From assembly GCA_021307345.1 (NCBI GenBank), contig CP089930.1:3782001-3846000 (forward strand): DNA of 64,000 nucleotides. Reading direction: 5' to 3'. Position numbers and translations under genes: made by a program. The DNA is from Escherichia coli. Its GTDB lineage: Bacteria > Pseudomonadota > Gammaproteobacteria > Enterobacterales > Enterobacteriaceae. This document shows positions 9,250 to 22,422 of this stretch, one piece after another; the first letter of the stretch is position 1; the number at the start of each line of letters is the position of its first letter. The notes under the pieces are model-generated. The model worked only from the letters and a program-made list of their open reading frames with translations, ran no database searches and had not been told where the DNA came from.

Positions 9250-11679
9250 ATGACATTAACAAGACGTGAGTTTATTAAACATAGCGGTATTGCGGCAGGG
9301 GCGCTGGTGGTGACATCGGCTGTACCGTTACCTGCATGGGCAGAAGAGAAGGGCGGTAAAATTCTTACCGCAGGCCGTTGGGGAGCGATGAACGTAGAAG
9401 TGAAGGACGGTAAAATTGTTTCTTCTACAGGCGCGCTGGCGAAGACCATCCCGAACTCTTTGCAATCTACGGCGGCGGATCAGGTGCATACCACGGCGCG
9501 TATTCAGCATCCGATGGTGCGAAAAAGCTATCTCGATAATCCACTGCAACCGGCGAAAGGTCGCGGCGACGACAGTTACGTTCAGGTGAGCTGGGAACAG
9601 GCATTAAAACTGATTCATGAGCAACACGATCGCATTCGCAAGGCCAATGGACCATCTGCCATTTTTGCCGGATCTTACGGCTGGCGTTCTTCTGGCGTGT
9701 TGCATAAAGCGCAAACTTTACTGCAACGTTATATGAATCTGGCGGGTGGTTATTCAGGACATAGTGGCGATTACTCAACCGGAGCTGCGCAGGTGATCAT
9801 GCCGCACGTTGTCGGTTCCGTGGAGGTTTATGAACAGCAGACCTCCTGGCCGCTGATTCTGGAAAACAGCCAGGTGGTGGTGCTGTGGGGGATGAACCCG
9901 CTGAATACCTTAAAAATTGCCTGGAGTAGTACCGATGAGCAAGGGCTGGAGTACTTCCATCAACTGAAGAAATCCGGCAAACCGGTGATTGCCATTGATC
10001 CTATCCGTTCCGAAACGATCGAGTTCTTTGGCGACAACGCTACCTGGATCGCGCCGAATATGGGGACTGACGTGGCGCTGATGTTAGGGATTGCGCATAC
10101 CCTTCTGACACAAGGCAAACACGATAAAGCGTTCCTTGAAAAATACACCACTGGCTATCCGCAGTTTGAAGAGTATCTGACAGGCAAGAAAGATAGTACG
10201 CCGAAGAGCGCGGCCTGGGCGGCGGAAATTACCGGTGTGCCGGAAGCGCAGATAGTCAAACTCGCCGAACTGATGGCGGCGAATCGCACGATGCTGATGG
10301 CAGGCTGGGGAATCCAACGCCAGCAATACGGTGAACAGAAACACTGGATGCTGGTGACCCTGGCGGCCATGCTAGGGCAGATTGGTACGCCGGGCGGCGG
10401 CTTTGGTTTCTCTTATCATTACTCCAACGGTGGCAATCCGACACGCGTTGGCGGCGTACTGCCGGAAATGTCTGCGGCGATTGCCGGACAGGCCAGTGAG
10501 GCCGCTGATGATGGCGGAATGACGGCGATCCCTGTCGCCCGTATTGTCGATGCGCTGGAAAATCCTGGCGGCAAATATCAGCACAACGGTAAAGAACAAA
10601 CTTACCCAAATATCAAAATGATCTGGTGGGCTGGCGGCGGTAATTTCACCCATCACCAGGATACCAATCGTCTGATCAAAGCCTGGCAGAAACCAGAGCT
10701 GATCGTCGTTTCTGAATGTTACTGGACGGCAGCAGCTAAACACGCGGATATCGTATTACCGATCACCACATCGTTTGAGCGCAATGACCTGACGATGACC
10801 GGCGACTACAGCAACCAGCACATCGTACCGATGAAGCAAGTGGTTGCGCCGCAGTTTGAAGCACGTAACGATTTTGACGTGTTTGCCGATCTTGCTGAAT
10901 TACTGAAACCTGGCGGAAAAGAGATCTATACCGAAGGTAAAGATGAAATGGCGTGGCTGAAATTTTTCTATGATGCCGCTCAGAAAGGTGCGCGTGCGCA
11001 ACGCGTCACTATGCCGATGTTTAATGCCTTCTGGCAGCAAAATAAACTGCTTGAAATGCGCCGCAGCGAGAAGAACGAGCAATATGTTCGCTATGGCGAT
11101 TTCCGCGCCGATCCGGTGAAAAATGCGCTGGGTACGCCAAGCGGCAAAATTGAGATCTATTCCAAAACGCTGGAAAAATTTGCTTATAAGGATTGCCCGG
11201 CACACCCAACCTGGCTTGCGCCTGATGAGTGGAAAGGTACCGCCGACGAGAAGCAGTTGCAGCTTCTGACCGCACATCCGGCACACCGTTTACACAGTCA
11301 GCTTAACTATGCGGAACTGCGTAATAAATATGCGGTTGCCGATCGTGAGCCGCTCACCATTCATACAGAAGATGCTGCTCGCTTTGGCATTGCGAACGGC
11401 GATCTGGTACGCGTCTGGAACAAACGCGGTCAGATCCTGACGGGAGCCGTGGTGACTGACGGGATCAAAAAAGGCGTGGTGTGCGTCCATGAAGGCGCAT
11501 GGCCGGATCTGGAAAATGGCTTGTGTAAAAACGGCTGCGCAAATGTGTTAACGGCGGATATCCCCAGCTCGCAGCTGGCGAATGCCTGTGCCGGTAACAC
11601 CTCGTTGGTGTATATCGAAAAATACACGGGCAATGCGCCGAAGTTAACGGCGTTTGATCAGCCAGCTGTTCAGGCGTAA
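9250..11679 (+). CDS. torZ: Periplasmic trimethylamine/biotin-sulfoxide N-/S-oxide reductase TorZ
   Basis: TorZ is a molybdopterin-guanine-dinucleotide enzyme of the DMSO reductase family. It reduces trimethylamine N-oxide and related N- and S-oxides in anaerobic respiration using electrons from TorY. The ATG at 9250 gives 809 residues. A Tat-type signal ([10 protein letters not shown], then a hydrophobic stretch ending PAWAEE) covers the first ~31 residues. The serine ligand of molybdenum is expected at Ser176 within DYSTGAAQ. The C-terminal domain has the family's [12 protein letters not shown]. It ends just before a terminator shared with the convergent cmoB. Confidence 0.96.
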   Translation: MTLTRREFIKHSGIAAGALVVTSAVPLPAWAEEKGGKILTAGRWGAMNVEVKDGKIVSSTGALAKTIPNSLQSTAADQVHTTARIQHPMVRKSYLDNPLQPAKGRGDDSYVQVSWEQALKLIHEQHDRIRKANGPSAIFAGSYGWRSSGVLHKAQTLLQRYMNLAGGYSGHSGDYSTGAAQVIMPHVVGSVEVYEQQTSWPLILENSQVVVLWGMNPLNTLKIAWSSTDEQGLEYFHQLKKSGKPVIAIDPIRSETIEFFGDNATWIAPNMGTDVALMLGIAHTLLTQGKHDKAFLEKYTTGYPQFEEYLTGKKDSTPKSAAWAAEITGVPEAQIVKLAELMAANRTMLMAGWGIQRQQYGEQKHWMLVTLAAMLGQIGTPGGGFGFSYHYSNGGNPTRVGGVLPEMSAAIAGQASEAADDGGMTAIPVARIVDALENPGGKYQHNGKEQTYPNIKMIWWAGGGNFTHHQDTNRLIKAWQKPELIVVSECYWTAAAKHADIVLPITTSFERNDLTMTGDYSNQHIVPMKQVVAPQFEARNDFDVFADLAELLKPGGKEIYTEGKDEMAWLKFFYDAAQKGARAQRVTMPMFNAFWQQNKLLEMRRSEKNEQYVRYGDFRADPVKNALGTPSGKIEIYSKTLEKFAYKDCPAHPTWLAPDEWKGTADEKQLQLLTAHPAHRLHSQLNYAELRNKYAVADREPLTIHTEDAARFGIANGDLVRVWNKRGQILTGAVVTDGIKKGVVCVHEGAWPDLENGLCKNGCANVLTADIPSSQLANACAGNTSLVYIEKYTGNAPKLTAFDQPAVQA

Positions 11680-11688
11680 GACGTGAAT

Positions 11689-11714
11689 AGCGCCCGGAAA
11701 CGGGCGCTAAATTT

Positions 11715-11716
<2 letters not shown>
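11689..11716 (+). terminator. Rho-independent terminator after torZ
   Basis: AGCGCCCG-GAAA-CGGGCGCT forms a perfect 8-bp stem with a GNRA-like tetraloop, followed by AAATTTTT. It lies between the convergent torZ and cmoB stops. Confidence 0.85.
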
Positions 11717-13862
<2,146 letters not shown>

Positions 13863-13914
13863 ACAAACTCCCTTTAAAATGGCCGATGGCACTTGTCTAT
13901 GATAGGTGGCAATT

Positions 13915-14733
13915 TCAGAAAAGAGAAGATTGCTGTGGAATAGCCGGAACTGCTCCGATCTCTGGGAGTGTTTTACGCAAGTCTTCCCACAGAGTATGTA
14001 CCAGTTCCGGTGCCTGGGCGATATCAGGTGTATGCAGGAAAAGATAAGGCGTGGTGGTCTGTTGCCATTGCGCTAATTTTTGCAACCAGACCTGAAATAA
14101 TTCCCGGTTTTGTGTCATATCATCGCTACCGATAAAACGGATCAGCGGATTCTTTGCCGTCAACACGGCATGTACCGGAACTTTCGGTTTTTTCCGTTGC
14201 GCATCGCGAATGGCTTCATTATGCGGACGTGCTGCATGAACCGGACGGCTGTCTAAAATCACCCGATTAACGCTGCGTTGATGCAAACCTCGATTAAGCG
14301 TTTGTTCTTCTTCGCCTTTGGTGAAAAACTGCGGATGGCGGACTTCCACACCATAGGTAAATTCGCCAGGAAGAGAATCGAGAAAGTGCCATAGCGCAGG
14401 CAGATCCCGTGGAGCAAACGTGGCGGGCAATTGCAGCCAGTATTGTCCAATGCGCGGCGCTAACGGCGACATACGGGTCAAAAATTCAGTCACTAAATCA
14501 TCGCAATGCCGCAATGCTGCCTGATGCGAAATGGTTGCCGGAAATTTAAAACAAAAACGAAAATCATCGGTGGTCTGCTCGCGCCAACGCAGAACCACTT
14601 CCTGCTTTGGCAGAGCATAAAGGGTGGTGTTGCCCTCCACACAGTTAAAGTGGCGGGCATACTCTTCCAGGCTGGAGATCCCCAAACGCACCCATTTTGG
14701 ATGCGACCATTGCGGCAGACCGATGTAAATCAT
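13915..14733 (-). CDS. yecE: DUF72 family protein YecE
   Basis: The 272-residue product belongs to the DUF72 family, a TIM-barrel-like fold of unknown function. Recognisable family features are the N-terminal [12 protein letters not shown], the [13 protein letters not shown] stretch and [13 protein letters not shown]. It overlaps yecD by 4 nt on the same strand, so the two are probably cotranscribed. No signal peptide or membrane segment is present. Confidence 0.92.
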   Translation of the reverse strand: MIYIGLPQWSHPKWVRLGISSLEEYARHFNCVEGNTTLYALPKQEVVLRWREQTTDDFRFCFKFPATISHQAALRHCDDLVTEFLTRMSPLAPRIGQYWLQLPATFAPRDLPALWHFLDSLPGEFTYGVEVRHPQFFTKGEEEQTLNRGLHQRSVNRVILDSRPVHAARPHNEAIRDAQRKKPKVPVHAVLTAKNPLIRFIGSDDMTQNRELFQVWLQKLAQWQQTTTPYLFLHTPDIAQAPELVHTLWEDLRKTLPEIGAVPAIPQQSSLF

Positions 14734-15296
14734 AATGCGTTGAGGATCTCTTCCACGCGACGCACGCGGGCAATGCGCGGGTAGATATGGTTGATGCTGT
14801 TATTGTGCTGTTCGGTGCTGGCTGCACTACAGGCGTCTTCGGCAATCACCAGATTAAAGCCCAGCTCCCAGGCATTGCGGGCAGTTGATTCGACACCGAT
14901 ATTGGTCGAGATCCCACATAAGACGATGGTGTCAATGCCACGACGGCGTAATTGTAACTCCAGATCCGTACCGTAAAACGCCCCCCATTGACGTTTGATG
15001 ATTTCGATATCGCTGTCAGTTGCACCTAACGCCGCAGGATGTTGCCACCAGTTTTCCGGTAATGTTCTGGCAGGTGAGGGAGCATCAACTGGCTGTTTTA
15101 ATGCTTCGGCGTAATCGGCAGACCAGCCGACGCGCACCAGAAACACAGGCTGACCGTTAGTTCGAAATTTCGCCGCCAGCTTCCCGGCGCGATTAACGAC
15201 ATCTTCAGCAGTGTGCGGACCACCGGCAAACGGTAAGATGCCTTCTTGTAAATCAATCACCACCAGCGCAGTGGTTTTAGCATTCAGTTCAAGCAT
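14730..15296 (-). CDS. yecD: Isochorismatase-family cysteine hydrolase YecD
   Basis: The 188-residue protein is a cytoplasmic member of the isochorismatase/nicotinamidase hydrolase superfamily; the substrate is not known. The expected Asp-Lys-Cys triad is visible: Asp in LVVIDLQEG near the N-terminus, Lys in [16 protein letters not shown], and Cys in [23 protein letters not shown]. It is the first gene of the yecD-yecE pair. It is divergent from aspS across a 310-bp region. Confidence 0.92.
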   Translation of the reverse strand: MLELNAKTTALVVIDLQEGILPFAGGPHTAEDVVNRAGKLAAKFRTNGQPVFLVRVGWSADYAEALKQPVDAPSPARTLPENWWQHPAALGATDSDIEIIKRQWGAFYGTDLELQLRRRGIDTIVLCGISTNIGVESTARNAWELGFNLVIAEDACSAASTEQHNNSINHIYPRIARVRRVEEILNAL

Positions 15297-15475
15297 GATG
15301 ACTCCAGATAAAACAAAATCGAGCCTCTCACCTTAATGCGATTAGCCGATGGCAGAACGACAAATTTTGTTAATTTTTATGTGCTCAGGCAACACCTTTA
15401 TAGCAAACAAGGGTAGAGTCTGATTTCAGGCCTGATATAAAGTGGTAACGAGTCGTTCCAGAGCGGGCCAGACTC

Positions 15476-15504
15476 TTACGGTGCGGCAGAATTTCCAGTA
15501 TAAT
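15476..15504 (+). promoter_or_regulatory. Sigma-70 promoter of aspS
   Basis: A perfect TATAAT -10 element (15499-15504) follows TTACGG (15476-15481) with a 17-nt spacer, about 100 bp before aspS. The GC-rich stretch just after the -10 (GCCGCC) resembles the discriminator of stringently controlled promoters. Apart from this promoter and a roughly 95-nt leader, the 310-bp yecD-aspS gap shows nothing gene-like. Confidence 0.8.
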
Positions 15505-15606
15505 AGCCGCCTTTTTTCATTCAGTTGTGACATACAGCTAACGCTGCGACTTAGGTCACCTGCGCAGCAGGGGACGTCCGCCGGCAGCTAAGTTAAGGGA
15601 TATCTC

Positions 15607-17379
15607 ATGCGTACAGAATATTGTGGACAGCTCCGTTTGTCCCACGTGGGGCAGCAGGTGACTCTGTGTGGTTGGGTCAACCGTCGTCGTGATCTTGGTA
15701 GCCTGATCTTCATCGATATGCGCGACCGCGAAGGTATCGTGCAGGTATTTTTCGATCCGGATCGTGCGGACGCGTTAAAGCTGGCCTCTGAACTGCGTAA
15801 TGAGTTCTGCATTCAGGTAACGGGCACCGTGCGTGCGCGTGACGAAAAAAATATCAACCGCGATATGGCGACCGGCGAAATCGAAGTGCTGGCGTCCTCG
15901 CTGACCATCATCAACCGCGCAGACGTTCTGCCGCTTGACTCTAACCACGTCAACACCGAAGAAGCGCGTCTGAAATACCGCTATCTTGATCTGCGTCGCC
16001 CGGAAATGGCTCAGCGCCTGAAAACCCGTGCAAAAATTACCAGCTTGGTGCGCCGTTTTATGGACGACCACGGCTTCCTCGACATCGAAACCCCGATGCT
16101 GACCAAAGCGACGCCGGAAGGCGCGCGTGACTACCTGGTGCCTTCTCGTGTGCATAAAGGCAAATTCTACGCGCTGCCGCAATCTCCGCAGTTGTTCAAA
16201 CAGTTGCTGATGATGTCCGGTTTCGACCGTTATTATCAGATAGTCAAATGCTTCCGTGACGAAGACCTGCGTGCTGACCGTCAGCCAGAATTTACCCAGA
16301 TCGATGTGGAAACTTCTTTCATGACCGCGCCGCAAGTGCGTGAGGTAATGGAAGCCCTGGTGCGTCATCTGTGGCTGGAAGTGAAGGGCGTGGATCTGGG
16401 CGATTTCCCGGTAATGACCTTTGCGGAAGCCGAACGCCGTTACGGTTCCGATAAACCGGATCTGCGTAACCCGATGGAACTGACCGACGTTGCCGATCTG
16501 CTGAAATCTGTTGAATTTGCGGTATTCGCGGGTCCAGCGAACGATCCGAAAGGCCGCGTTGCTGCTCTGCGTGTTCCGGGCGGTGCATCGCTGACCCGTA
16601 AGCAGATCGATGAATACGGTAACTTCGTCAAAATCTATGGCGCGAAAGGTCTGGCTTACATCAAAGTTAACGAACGTGCGAAAGGTCTGGAGGGTATCAA
16701 CAGCCCGGTAGCGAAGTTCCTTAATGCAGAAATCATCGAAGCCATCCTGGATCGTACTGCCGCGCAAGATGGCGATATGATTTTCTTCGGTGCCGACAAC
16801 AAGAAAATTGTTGCCGACGCGATGGGCGCACTGCGCCTGAAAGTGGGTAAAGACCTTGGTCTGACCGACGAAAGCAAATGGGCGCCGCTGTGGGTTATCG
16901 ACTTCCCGATGTTTGAAGACGACGGCGAAGGTGGCCTGACCGCGATGCACCATCCGTTCACCGCACCGAAAGACATGACTGCTGCCGAGCTGAAAGCGGC
17001 ACCGGAAAATGCGGTGGCGAACGCTTATGATATGGTCATCAATGGTTACGAAGTGGGCGGTGGTTCTGTGCGTATCCATAATGGTGATATGCAACAGACT
17101 GTATTTGGCATTCTGGGTATCACCGAAGAGGAACAGCGCGAGAAATTCGGCTTCCTGCTCGACGCCCTGAAATATGGCACTCCGCCGCACGCAGGTCTGG
17201 CATTTGGCCTTGACCGTCTAACCATGCTGCTGACCGGCACTGACAACATCCGTGACGTTATCGCCTTCCCGAAAACCACAGCGGCAGCGTGTCTGATGAC
17301 TGAAGCACCGAGCTTTGCTAACCCGACGGCTCTGGCTGAGCTGAGCATTCAGGTTGTGAAGAAGGCTGAGAATAATTGA
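15607..17379 (+). CDS. aspS: Aspartyl-tRNA synthetase
   Basis: AspRS is the cytoplasmic class IIb synthetase for aspartate. The product has 590 residues, as in E. coli. An N-terminal OB-fold anticodon domain (about 1-105, [20 protein letters not shown]) leads into the catalytic core with motif 2 ([18 protein letters not shown], around residue 217). The bacterial GAD insertion domain follows, then motif 3 (GLAFGLDRL, near residue 531). It is followed after 1 nt by nudB, so the two are coupled. A strong promoter lies about 100 bp upstream. Confidence 0.98.
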   Translation: MRTEYCGQLRLSHVGQQVTLCGWVNRRRDLGSLIFIDMRDREGIVQVFFDPDRADALKLASELRNEFCIQVTGTVRARDEKNINRDMATGEIEVLASSLTIINRADVLPLDSNHVNTEEARLKYRYLDLRRPEMAQRLKTRAKITSLVRRFMDDHGFLDIETPMLTKATPEGARDYLVPSRVHKGKFYALPQSPQLFKQLLMMSGFDRYYQIVKCFRDEDLRADRQPEFTQIDVETSFMTAPQVREVMEALVRHLWLEVKGVDLGDFPVMTFAEAERRYGSDKPDLRNPMELTDVADLLKSVEFAVFAGPANDPKGRVAALRVPGGASLTRKQIDEYGNFVKIYGAKGLAYIKVNERAKGLEGINSPVAKFLNAEIIEAILDRTAAQDGDMIFFGADNKKIVADAMGALRLKVGKDLGLTDESKWAPLWVIDFPMFEDDGEGGLTAMHHPFTAPKDMTAAELKAAPENAVANAYDMVINGYEVGGGSVRIHNGDMQQTVFGILGITEEEQREKFGFLLDALKYGTPPHAGLAFGLDRLTMLLTGTDNIRDVIAFPKTTAAACLMTEAPSFANPTALAELSIQVVKKAENN

Positions 17380-17380
17380 T

Positions 17381-17824
17381 ATGACTTATAAGCGTCCCGT
17401 TTCGATCTTAGTGGTCATCTATGCACAAGATACGAAACGGGTGCTGATGTTACAGCGGCGTGACGATCCCGATTTCTGGCAGTCGGTAACCGGCAGCGTG
17501 GAAGAGGGTGAAACCGCGCCGCAAGCTGCCATGCGCGAAGTAAAGGAAGAGGTCACCATTGATGTTGTCGCTGAACAACTGACCTTAATTGACTGTCAAC
17601 GCACGGTAGAGTTTGAAATTTTTTCACATTTGCGTCATCGCTATGCGCCGGGTGTGATGCGCAATACAGAATCATGGTTCTGTCTTGCGCTCCCGCACGA
17701 ACGCCAGATTGTTTTTACTGAACATTTGGCCTACAAGTGGCTTGATGCGCCCGCAGCAGCGGCGCTCACTAAGTCGTGGAGCAACCGGCAGGCGATTGAA
17801 GAGTATGTAATTAACGCTGCCTGA
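17381..17824 (+). CDS. nudB: Dihydroneopterin triphosphate pyrophosphohydrolase NudB (Nudix)
   Basis: NudB removes pyrophosphate from dihydroneopterin triphosphate, an early step of folate synthesis. The Nudix box spans about residues 38-60 ([14 protein letters not shown] then REVKEEVTI). The product is 147 residues, starting [10 protein letters not shown]. From memory the K-12 protein starts [13 protein letters not shown] and has 150 residues, so this copy appears to have a 9-bp in-frame loss right after the start codon. The catalytic core is unaffected. The start lies 1 nt beyond the aspS stop, and translation probably depends on ribosomes finishing aspS. Confidence 0.95.
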
Positions 17825-17853
17825 ACAGGCAGGGCTATTTGGAGATATTTTTT

Positions 17854-18594
17854 ATGGCAGGTCATAGTAAATGGGCCAACACCAGACATCGTAAAGCCGC
17901 GCAGGATGCTAAGCGCGGTAAAATCTTCACTAAAATCATTCGTGAGCTGGTGACCGCAGCTAAACTGGGCGGCGGCGATCCGGATGCTAACCCGCGTCTG
18001 CGTGCAGCCATTGATAAAGCACTGTCTAACAACATGACCCGTGACACTCTGAACCGCGCAATTGCACGTGGTGTGGGCGGTGATGATGATGCGAACATGG
18101 AAACCATCATCTACGAAGGTTACGGTCCTGGCGGCACTGCAATCATGATTGAATGTCTGTCTGACAACCGTAACCGTACTGTTGCTGAAGTGCGTCACGC
18201 ATTCAGCAAATGTGGCGGCAACCTCGGTACTGACGGTTCCGTAGCCTATCTGTTCAGCAAAAAAGGCGTGATCTCCTTCGAGAAAGGTGATGAAGACACC
18301 ATCATGGAAGCGGCGCTGGAAGCAGGTGCAGAAGACGTTGTGACCTATGATGACGGCGCAATCGACGTCTACACTGCATGGGAAGAGATGGGTAAAGTAC
18401 GTGATGCTCTGGAAGCGGCTGGTCTGAAAGCAGACAGCGCAGAAGTTTCCATGATCCCGTCAACCAAAGCCGATATGGATGCAGAAACTGCACCGAAACT
18501 GATGCGTCTGATCGATATGCTGGAAGACTGTGACGACGTGCAGGAAGTTTACCATAACGGTGAGATCTCTGATGAGGTTGCAGCGACCCTCTGA
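17854..18594 (+). CDS. yebC: YebC/PmpR-family protein (TACO1 family)
   Basis: YebC belongs to the widespread YebC/TACO1 family, described variously as a DNA-binding regulator and as a factor that helps ribosomes on difficult (polyproline-type) sequences. The ATG at 17854 gives 246 residues with the invariant start [22 protein letters not shown]; a 5-codon upstream extension exists but is not conserved. The central [21 protein letters not shown] is typical. The gene lies 29 bp after nudB and 34 bp before ruvC. Confidence 0.96.
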
Positions 18595-18628
18595 TGAGGC
18601 CGGCTAAACAACAAAACGGAGACGCGTG

Positions 18629-19150
18629 ATGGCTATTATTCTCGGTATTGACCCGGGTTCGCGCGTTACCGGCTACGGCGTTATCCGTCAGGTGGGCAGG
18701 CAACTGTCCTACCTGGGCAGTGGATGCATACGCACCAAAGTGGATGATTTACCGTCTCGTCTGAAGCTCATCTATGCGGGCGTGACGGAAATCATCACCC
18801 AGTTCCAGCCCGATTATTTCGCAATCGAACAAGTCTTTATGGCGAAGAATGCCGACTCTGCCCTGAAACTGGGGCAGGCACGCGGCGTGGCGATTGTGGC
18901 GGCGGTGAATCAGGAATTGCCAGTATTTGAATATGCGGCACGTCAGGTAAAGCAAACGGTGGTAGGTATTGGTAGTGCCGAAAAAAGCCAGGTGCAGCAT
19001 ATGGTGCGCACTTTGCTAAAACTACCCGCCAACCCACAGGCGGACGCCGCCGATGCGCTGGCGATTGCCATCACCCACTGCCATGTCAGCCAGAATGCGA
19101 TGCAGATGAGCGAATCGAGGCTGAATCTGGCTCGCGGGCGACTGCGTTAA
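18629..19150 (+). CDS. ruvC: Crossover junction endodeoxyribonuclease RuvC
   Basis: RuvC is the homodimeric nuclease that resolves Holliday junctions in the RuvABC resolvasome. The ATG at 18629 gives the standard 173 residues ([18 protein letters not shown]). The four catalytic acids are present: Asp7 in GIDPGS, Glu66 in [10 protein letters not shown], and Asp138 and Asp141 in [13 protein letters not shown]. In E. coli ruvC is transcribed with yebC and is not SOS-induced. ruvAB lie downstream beyond the inversely oriented yebB. Confidence 0.98.
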
Positions 19151-19151
19151 G

Positions 19152-19754
19152 TTATACCGCCTCGGTCAGTTCTTGCTGAGGCGTTACTACTCCTTCTGCA
19201 TGTATTAACGCCAGATCCGGATGATGCCACAAACTCGCTGGAGTGACCGTTTTACGTGCCCACGGAATCGAACCTAAAAACCAGAATTTCCAGAAGGTGA
19301 GTTTTGCATTCGGATTGCTGTTTAACAGCTCTTCAAATGTCTCTATTTCACCCACCGGGATACATAGCGCCTCTTTATAAATATCAAAAACGAATTTTGA
19401 ACAGAACTGGCGGGAAGATTCGTATTTAAAACCGGTATGGTAGAGCTTGCGTAGCCGGGAGGGAACCTGTTCTACCAGCCGTTGTTTTTGCTGTTCTGTT
19501 AGCCCGGCACCTAATCGCTTTACTGCATAGCGTTGGTTAGCAGAGCGTTTAATAAAGCGGGACAGTGTGGTTATGGTGGAAAGGGGAACACGGCTTTCTG
19601 CGACCAGATAATCATCGCTGTCATGACCGATAATGATCCCGACGTGATTACTCCAGCAATTTGATGCGGCAGATATTTGACCAAATAATGCAGCACCTAT
19701 ACATGTAAATACAATATCGCCAACTTCATATTCAGAAGGGTAATTAATTTTCAC
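19152..19754 (-). CDS. yebB: YebB, permuted papain-fold (YiiX/DUF830-type) protein
   Basis: YebB is a predicted cysteine-peptidase-like protein of the YiiX/YebB group with a circularly permuted NlpC/P60 fold; its substrate is unknown. Candidate catalytic residues are His in [13 protein letters not shown] and Cys in [18 protein letters not shown]. The GTG at 19754 gives 200 residues beginning [19 protein letters not shown], equal to the K-12 length. An ATG at 19853 in the same frame would add 33 Lys- and Tyr-rich residues from A/T-rich DNA, so the start is uncertain. It abuts ruvC tail to tail with 1 nt between, and diverges from ruvA. Confidence 0.85.
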   Translation of the reverse strand: MKINYPSEYEVGDIVFTCIGAALFGQISAASNCWSNHVGIIIGHDSDDYLVAESRVPLSTITTLSRFIKRSANQRYAVKRLGAGLTEQQKQRLVEQVPSRLRKLYHTGFKYESSRQFCSKFVFDIYKEALCIPVGEIETFEELLNSNPNAKLTFWKFWFLGSIPWARKTVTPASLWHHPDLALIHAEGVVTPQQELTEAV

Positions 19755-19961
19755 TTTGTCATTCCATTGAAATAAATATGAATATGCGTAATACCATAAA
19801 AAATATTTTTTTGCAGGAGCAGAAAGGTTTATTTTTTTTGCAGATTTATCCACTAAATATTTAACATTAAAATATTTATTATAAATATGGCTTAGCGGAT
19901 CAATTATACTGCGCCATTTTTCAGTTCATCGAGACGACTCGCAATTTTTCTTCATCCTTCG

Positions 19962-19977
19962 CTGGATATCTATCCAG
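19962..19977 (+). promoter_or_regulatory. LexA box upstream of ruvAB
   Basis: CTGGATATCTATCCAG is a near-perfect LexA operator (CTG-N10-CAG, A/T-rich core), 52 bp before the ruvA start. In E. coli ruvAB is SOS-induced through LexA sites here. It also sits upstream of the divergent yebB. Confidence 0.88.
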
Positions 19978-20028
19978 CATTTTTTTATCATACAGCCTTA
20001 TCTTTGATTCATTACGCAGGAGCGTCAT

Positions 20029-20640
20029 GTGATAGGCAGGCTGAGAGGCATCATTCTGGAAAAACAACCCCCGCTGGTGTTACTTGAAGTGGGCGGCGTA
20101 GGCTATGAAGTGCATATGCCGATGACCTGTTTTTATGAACTCCCTGAAGCGGGCCAGGAAGCGATTGTTTTCACCCACTTTGTGGTGCGTGAAGATGCGC
20201 AGCTACTGTATGGTTTTAACAACAAACAAGAGCGCACGTTATTTAAAGAGTTGATCAAAACTAACGGCGTGGGACCGAAACTGGCACTGGCTATCCTCTC
20301 GGGTATGTCAGCGCAGCAGTTTGTAAATGCCGTTGAGCGTGAAGAACCTGCGGCACTGGTGAAATTACCGGGCATTGGTAAGAAAACTGCTGAACGCCTG
20401 ATCGTTGAAATGAAAGATCGCTTTAAAGGTCTGCATGGCGATCTGTTCACACCGGCTGCCGATCTGGTATTGACCTCACCGGCAAGCCCGGCAACCGACG
20501 ATGCCGAACAGGAAGCTGTTGCTGCGCTGGTGGCGCTGGGCTATAAACCACAAGAAGCCAGCCGCATGGTGAGCAAAATCGCTCGCCCTGATGCCAGCAG
20601 TGAAACATTAATTCGCGAAGCCCTGCGCGCCGCGTTATGA
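20029..20640 (+). CDS. ruvA: Holliday junction branch migration protein RuvA
   Basis: RuvA forms tetramers that bind the four-way junction and load the RuvB motors. The 203-residue product starts at GTG ([20 protein letters not shown]). An ATG two bases earlier reads ATG-TGA, so it cannot start the protein. Domain I is the OB fold (1-63), domain II has two helix-hairpin-helix motifs ([10 protein letters not shown] and [12 protein letters not shown]), and domain III (about 156-203) binds RuvB. The RBS AGGAG precedes it. It forms an operon with ruvB, 8 bp downstream, under the LexA box at 19962. Confidence 0.97.
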   Translation: MIGRLRGIILEKQPPLVLLEVGGVGYEVHMPMTCFYELPEAGQEAIVFTHFVVREDAQLLYGFNNKQERTLFKELIKTNGVGPKLALAILSGMSAQQFVNAVEREEPAALVKLPGIGKKTAERLIVEMKDRFKGLHGDLFTPAADLVLTSPASPATDDAEQEAVAALVALGYKPQEASRMVSKIARPDASSETLIREALRAAL

Positions 20641-20645
20641 GGTAA

Positions 20646-21659
<1,014 letters not shown>

Positions 21660-21746
21660 GCCGGGCAAGGCGTCTGCACCGCATCCAATATTAAGCTCTC
21701 GGCAAGGTGAAGCCAGACAGGCGCTCCCGCAGGAGCGCCGAATTGA
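21660..21746. other. Junction between two distant K-12 chromosome regions (inversion endpoint)
   Basis: Left of this 87-bp gap the genes follow K-12 order near 42 min (aspS, ruvC, ruvAB). To the right they follow K-12 order near 26.5 min (dsbB, nhaB, fadR), in opposite map direction. The gap holds a REP-like fragment starting TAGGCCGGGCAAGGCGTC just past the ruvB stop, and the hairpin GGCGCTCC-CGCA-GGAGCGCC (21720-21739). No IS sequence is present. The exact crossover point cannot be placed by eye. Confidence 0.7.
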
Positions 21747-22277
21747 TTAGCGACCAAACAGGTCACGTTTTTTCGCTTTAAACGGCTGAGAGAGTACCAC
21801 CAGCACTGCGACAATCAGGTATGCAACAAAAATACCGAGCAGCCACTGCGGCATATCCAGGCCTAAAAAATCCCACTGACGCTCAGCGCAATCGCCAGAG
21901 GCGACAAACACTTGTGGCACCCATTTATCCAGCGGCAGCCAGTCCGGGAATCGAACCATGAAATCACAGGTCATAAACGGTGAAGGATAGAGCTGGAGCA
22001 TGGTGTGCTCGTAAGTTAATTGCACGCCACGAAAAGCACTATACAGCCAGATGAGCATCGCCACATAACGCAGCGGAGTTTTCGGGGCGATAGCGCCAAT
22101 CAGCGCGGCGCCCAGAATGCCGAATAACGCACAGCGTTCATAAATACAGAGCACGCAAGGTTTAAGTAACATCACATGCTGGAACCACAGCGCCGTCAGT
22201 TCCAGAGCCAGAGCGGTAAATGCCATTAACAGCCACGCCCCCCGGCCTTGTGAACATTGGTTCAAAAATCGCAACAT
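21747..22277 (-). CDS. dsbB: Disulfide bond formation protein DsbB
   Basis: DsbB is an inner-membrane quinone-linked oxidase that re-oxidises DsbA in the periplasm. The product has 176 residues with four membrane helices. Both functional cysteine pairs are present: Cys41/Cys44 in [14 protein letters not shown], and the second pair in MTCDFMVRF and SGDCAERQW (Cys104 and Cys130 in E. coli numbering). In K-12 the neighbour on its 3' side is umuC; here it is ruvB, convergent. nhaB lies upstream on the same strand, 145 bp away. Confidence 0.97.
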   Translation of the reverse strand: MLRFLNQCSQGRGAWLLMAFTALALELTALWFQHVMLLKPCVLCIYERCALFGILGAALIGAIAPKTPLRYVAMLIWLYSAFRGVQLTYEHTMLQLYPSPFMTCDFMVRFPDWLPLDKWVPQVFVASGDCAERQWDFLGLDMPQWLLGIFVAYLIVAVLVVLSQPFKAKKRDLFGR

Positions 22278-22391
22278 AATAATTTCCCTGCAATATGCAT
22301 CGAATGCGCAGTTTAAACCAATTCATTCGTTGCGCCACCAGGAGGGAGTAAAAATAGGATGTAATTGAACAATTATCGGGCGGAAAGGCAA

Positions 22392-22413
22392 ACCGGGCAT
22401 AAATATGCCCGGT
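22392..22413 (-). terminator. Hairpin after nhaB, weak terminator candidate
   Basis: ACCGGGCAT-AAAT-ATGCCCGGT is a perfect 9-bp stem just past the nhaB stop. On the minus strand its tail is TTGCC rather than a T run, so intrinsic termination would be weak. Confidence 0.45.
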
Positions 22414-22422
22414 AAGTTGTTA

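Noticed and set aside
15775-17190. A 471-codon open frame antisense to aspS
   Set aside because: It mirrors the codon structure of aspS, is rich in Phe, His and Arg as expected for an antisense shadow, and has no ribosome-binding site or recognisable family.
21660-21746. Simple deletion as explanation of the ruvB-dsbB junction
   Set aside because: Gene order runs in opposite K-12 map directions on the two sides, which a deletion alone cannot produce.
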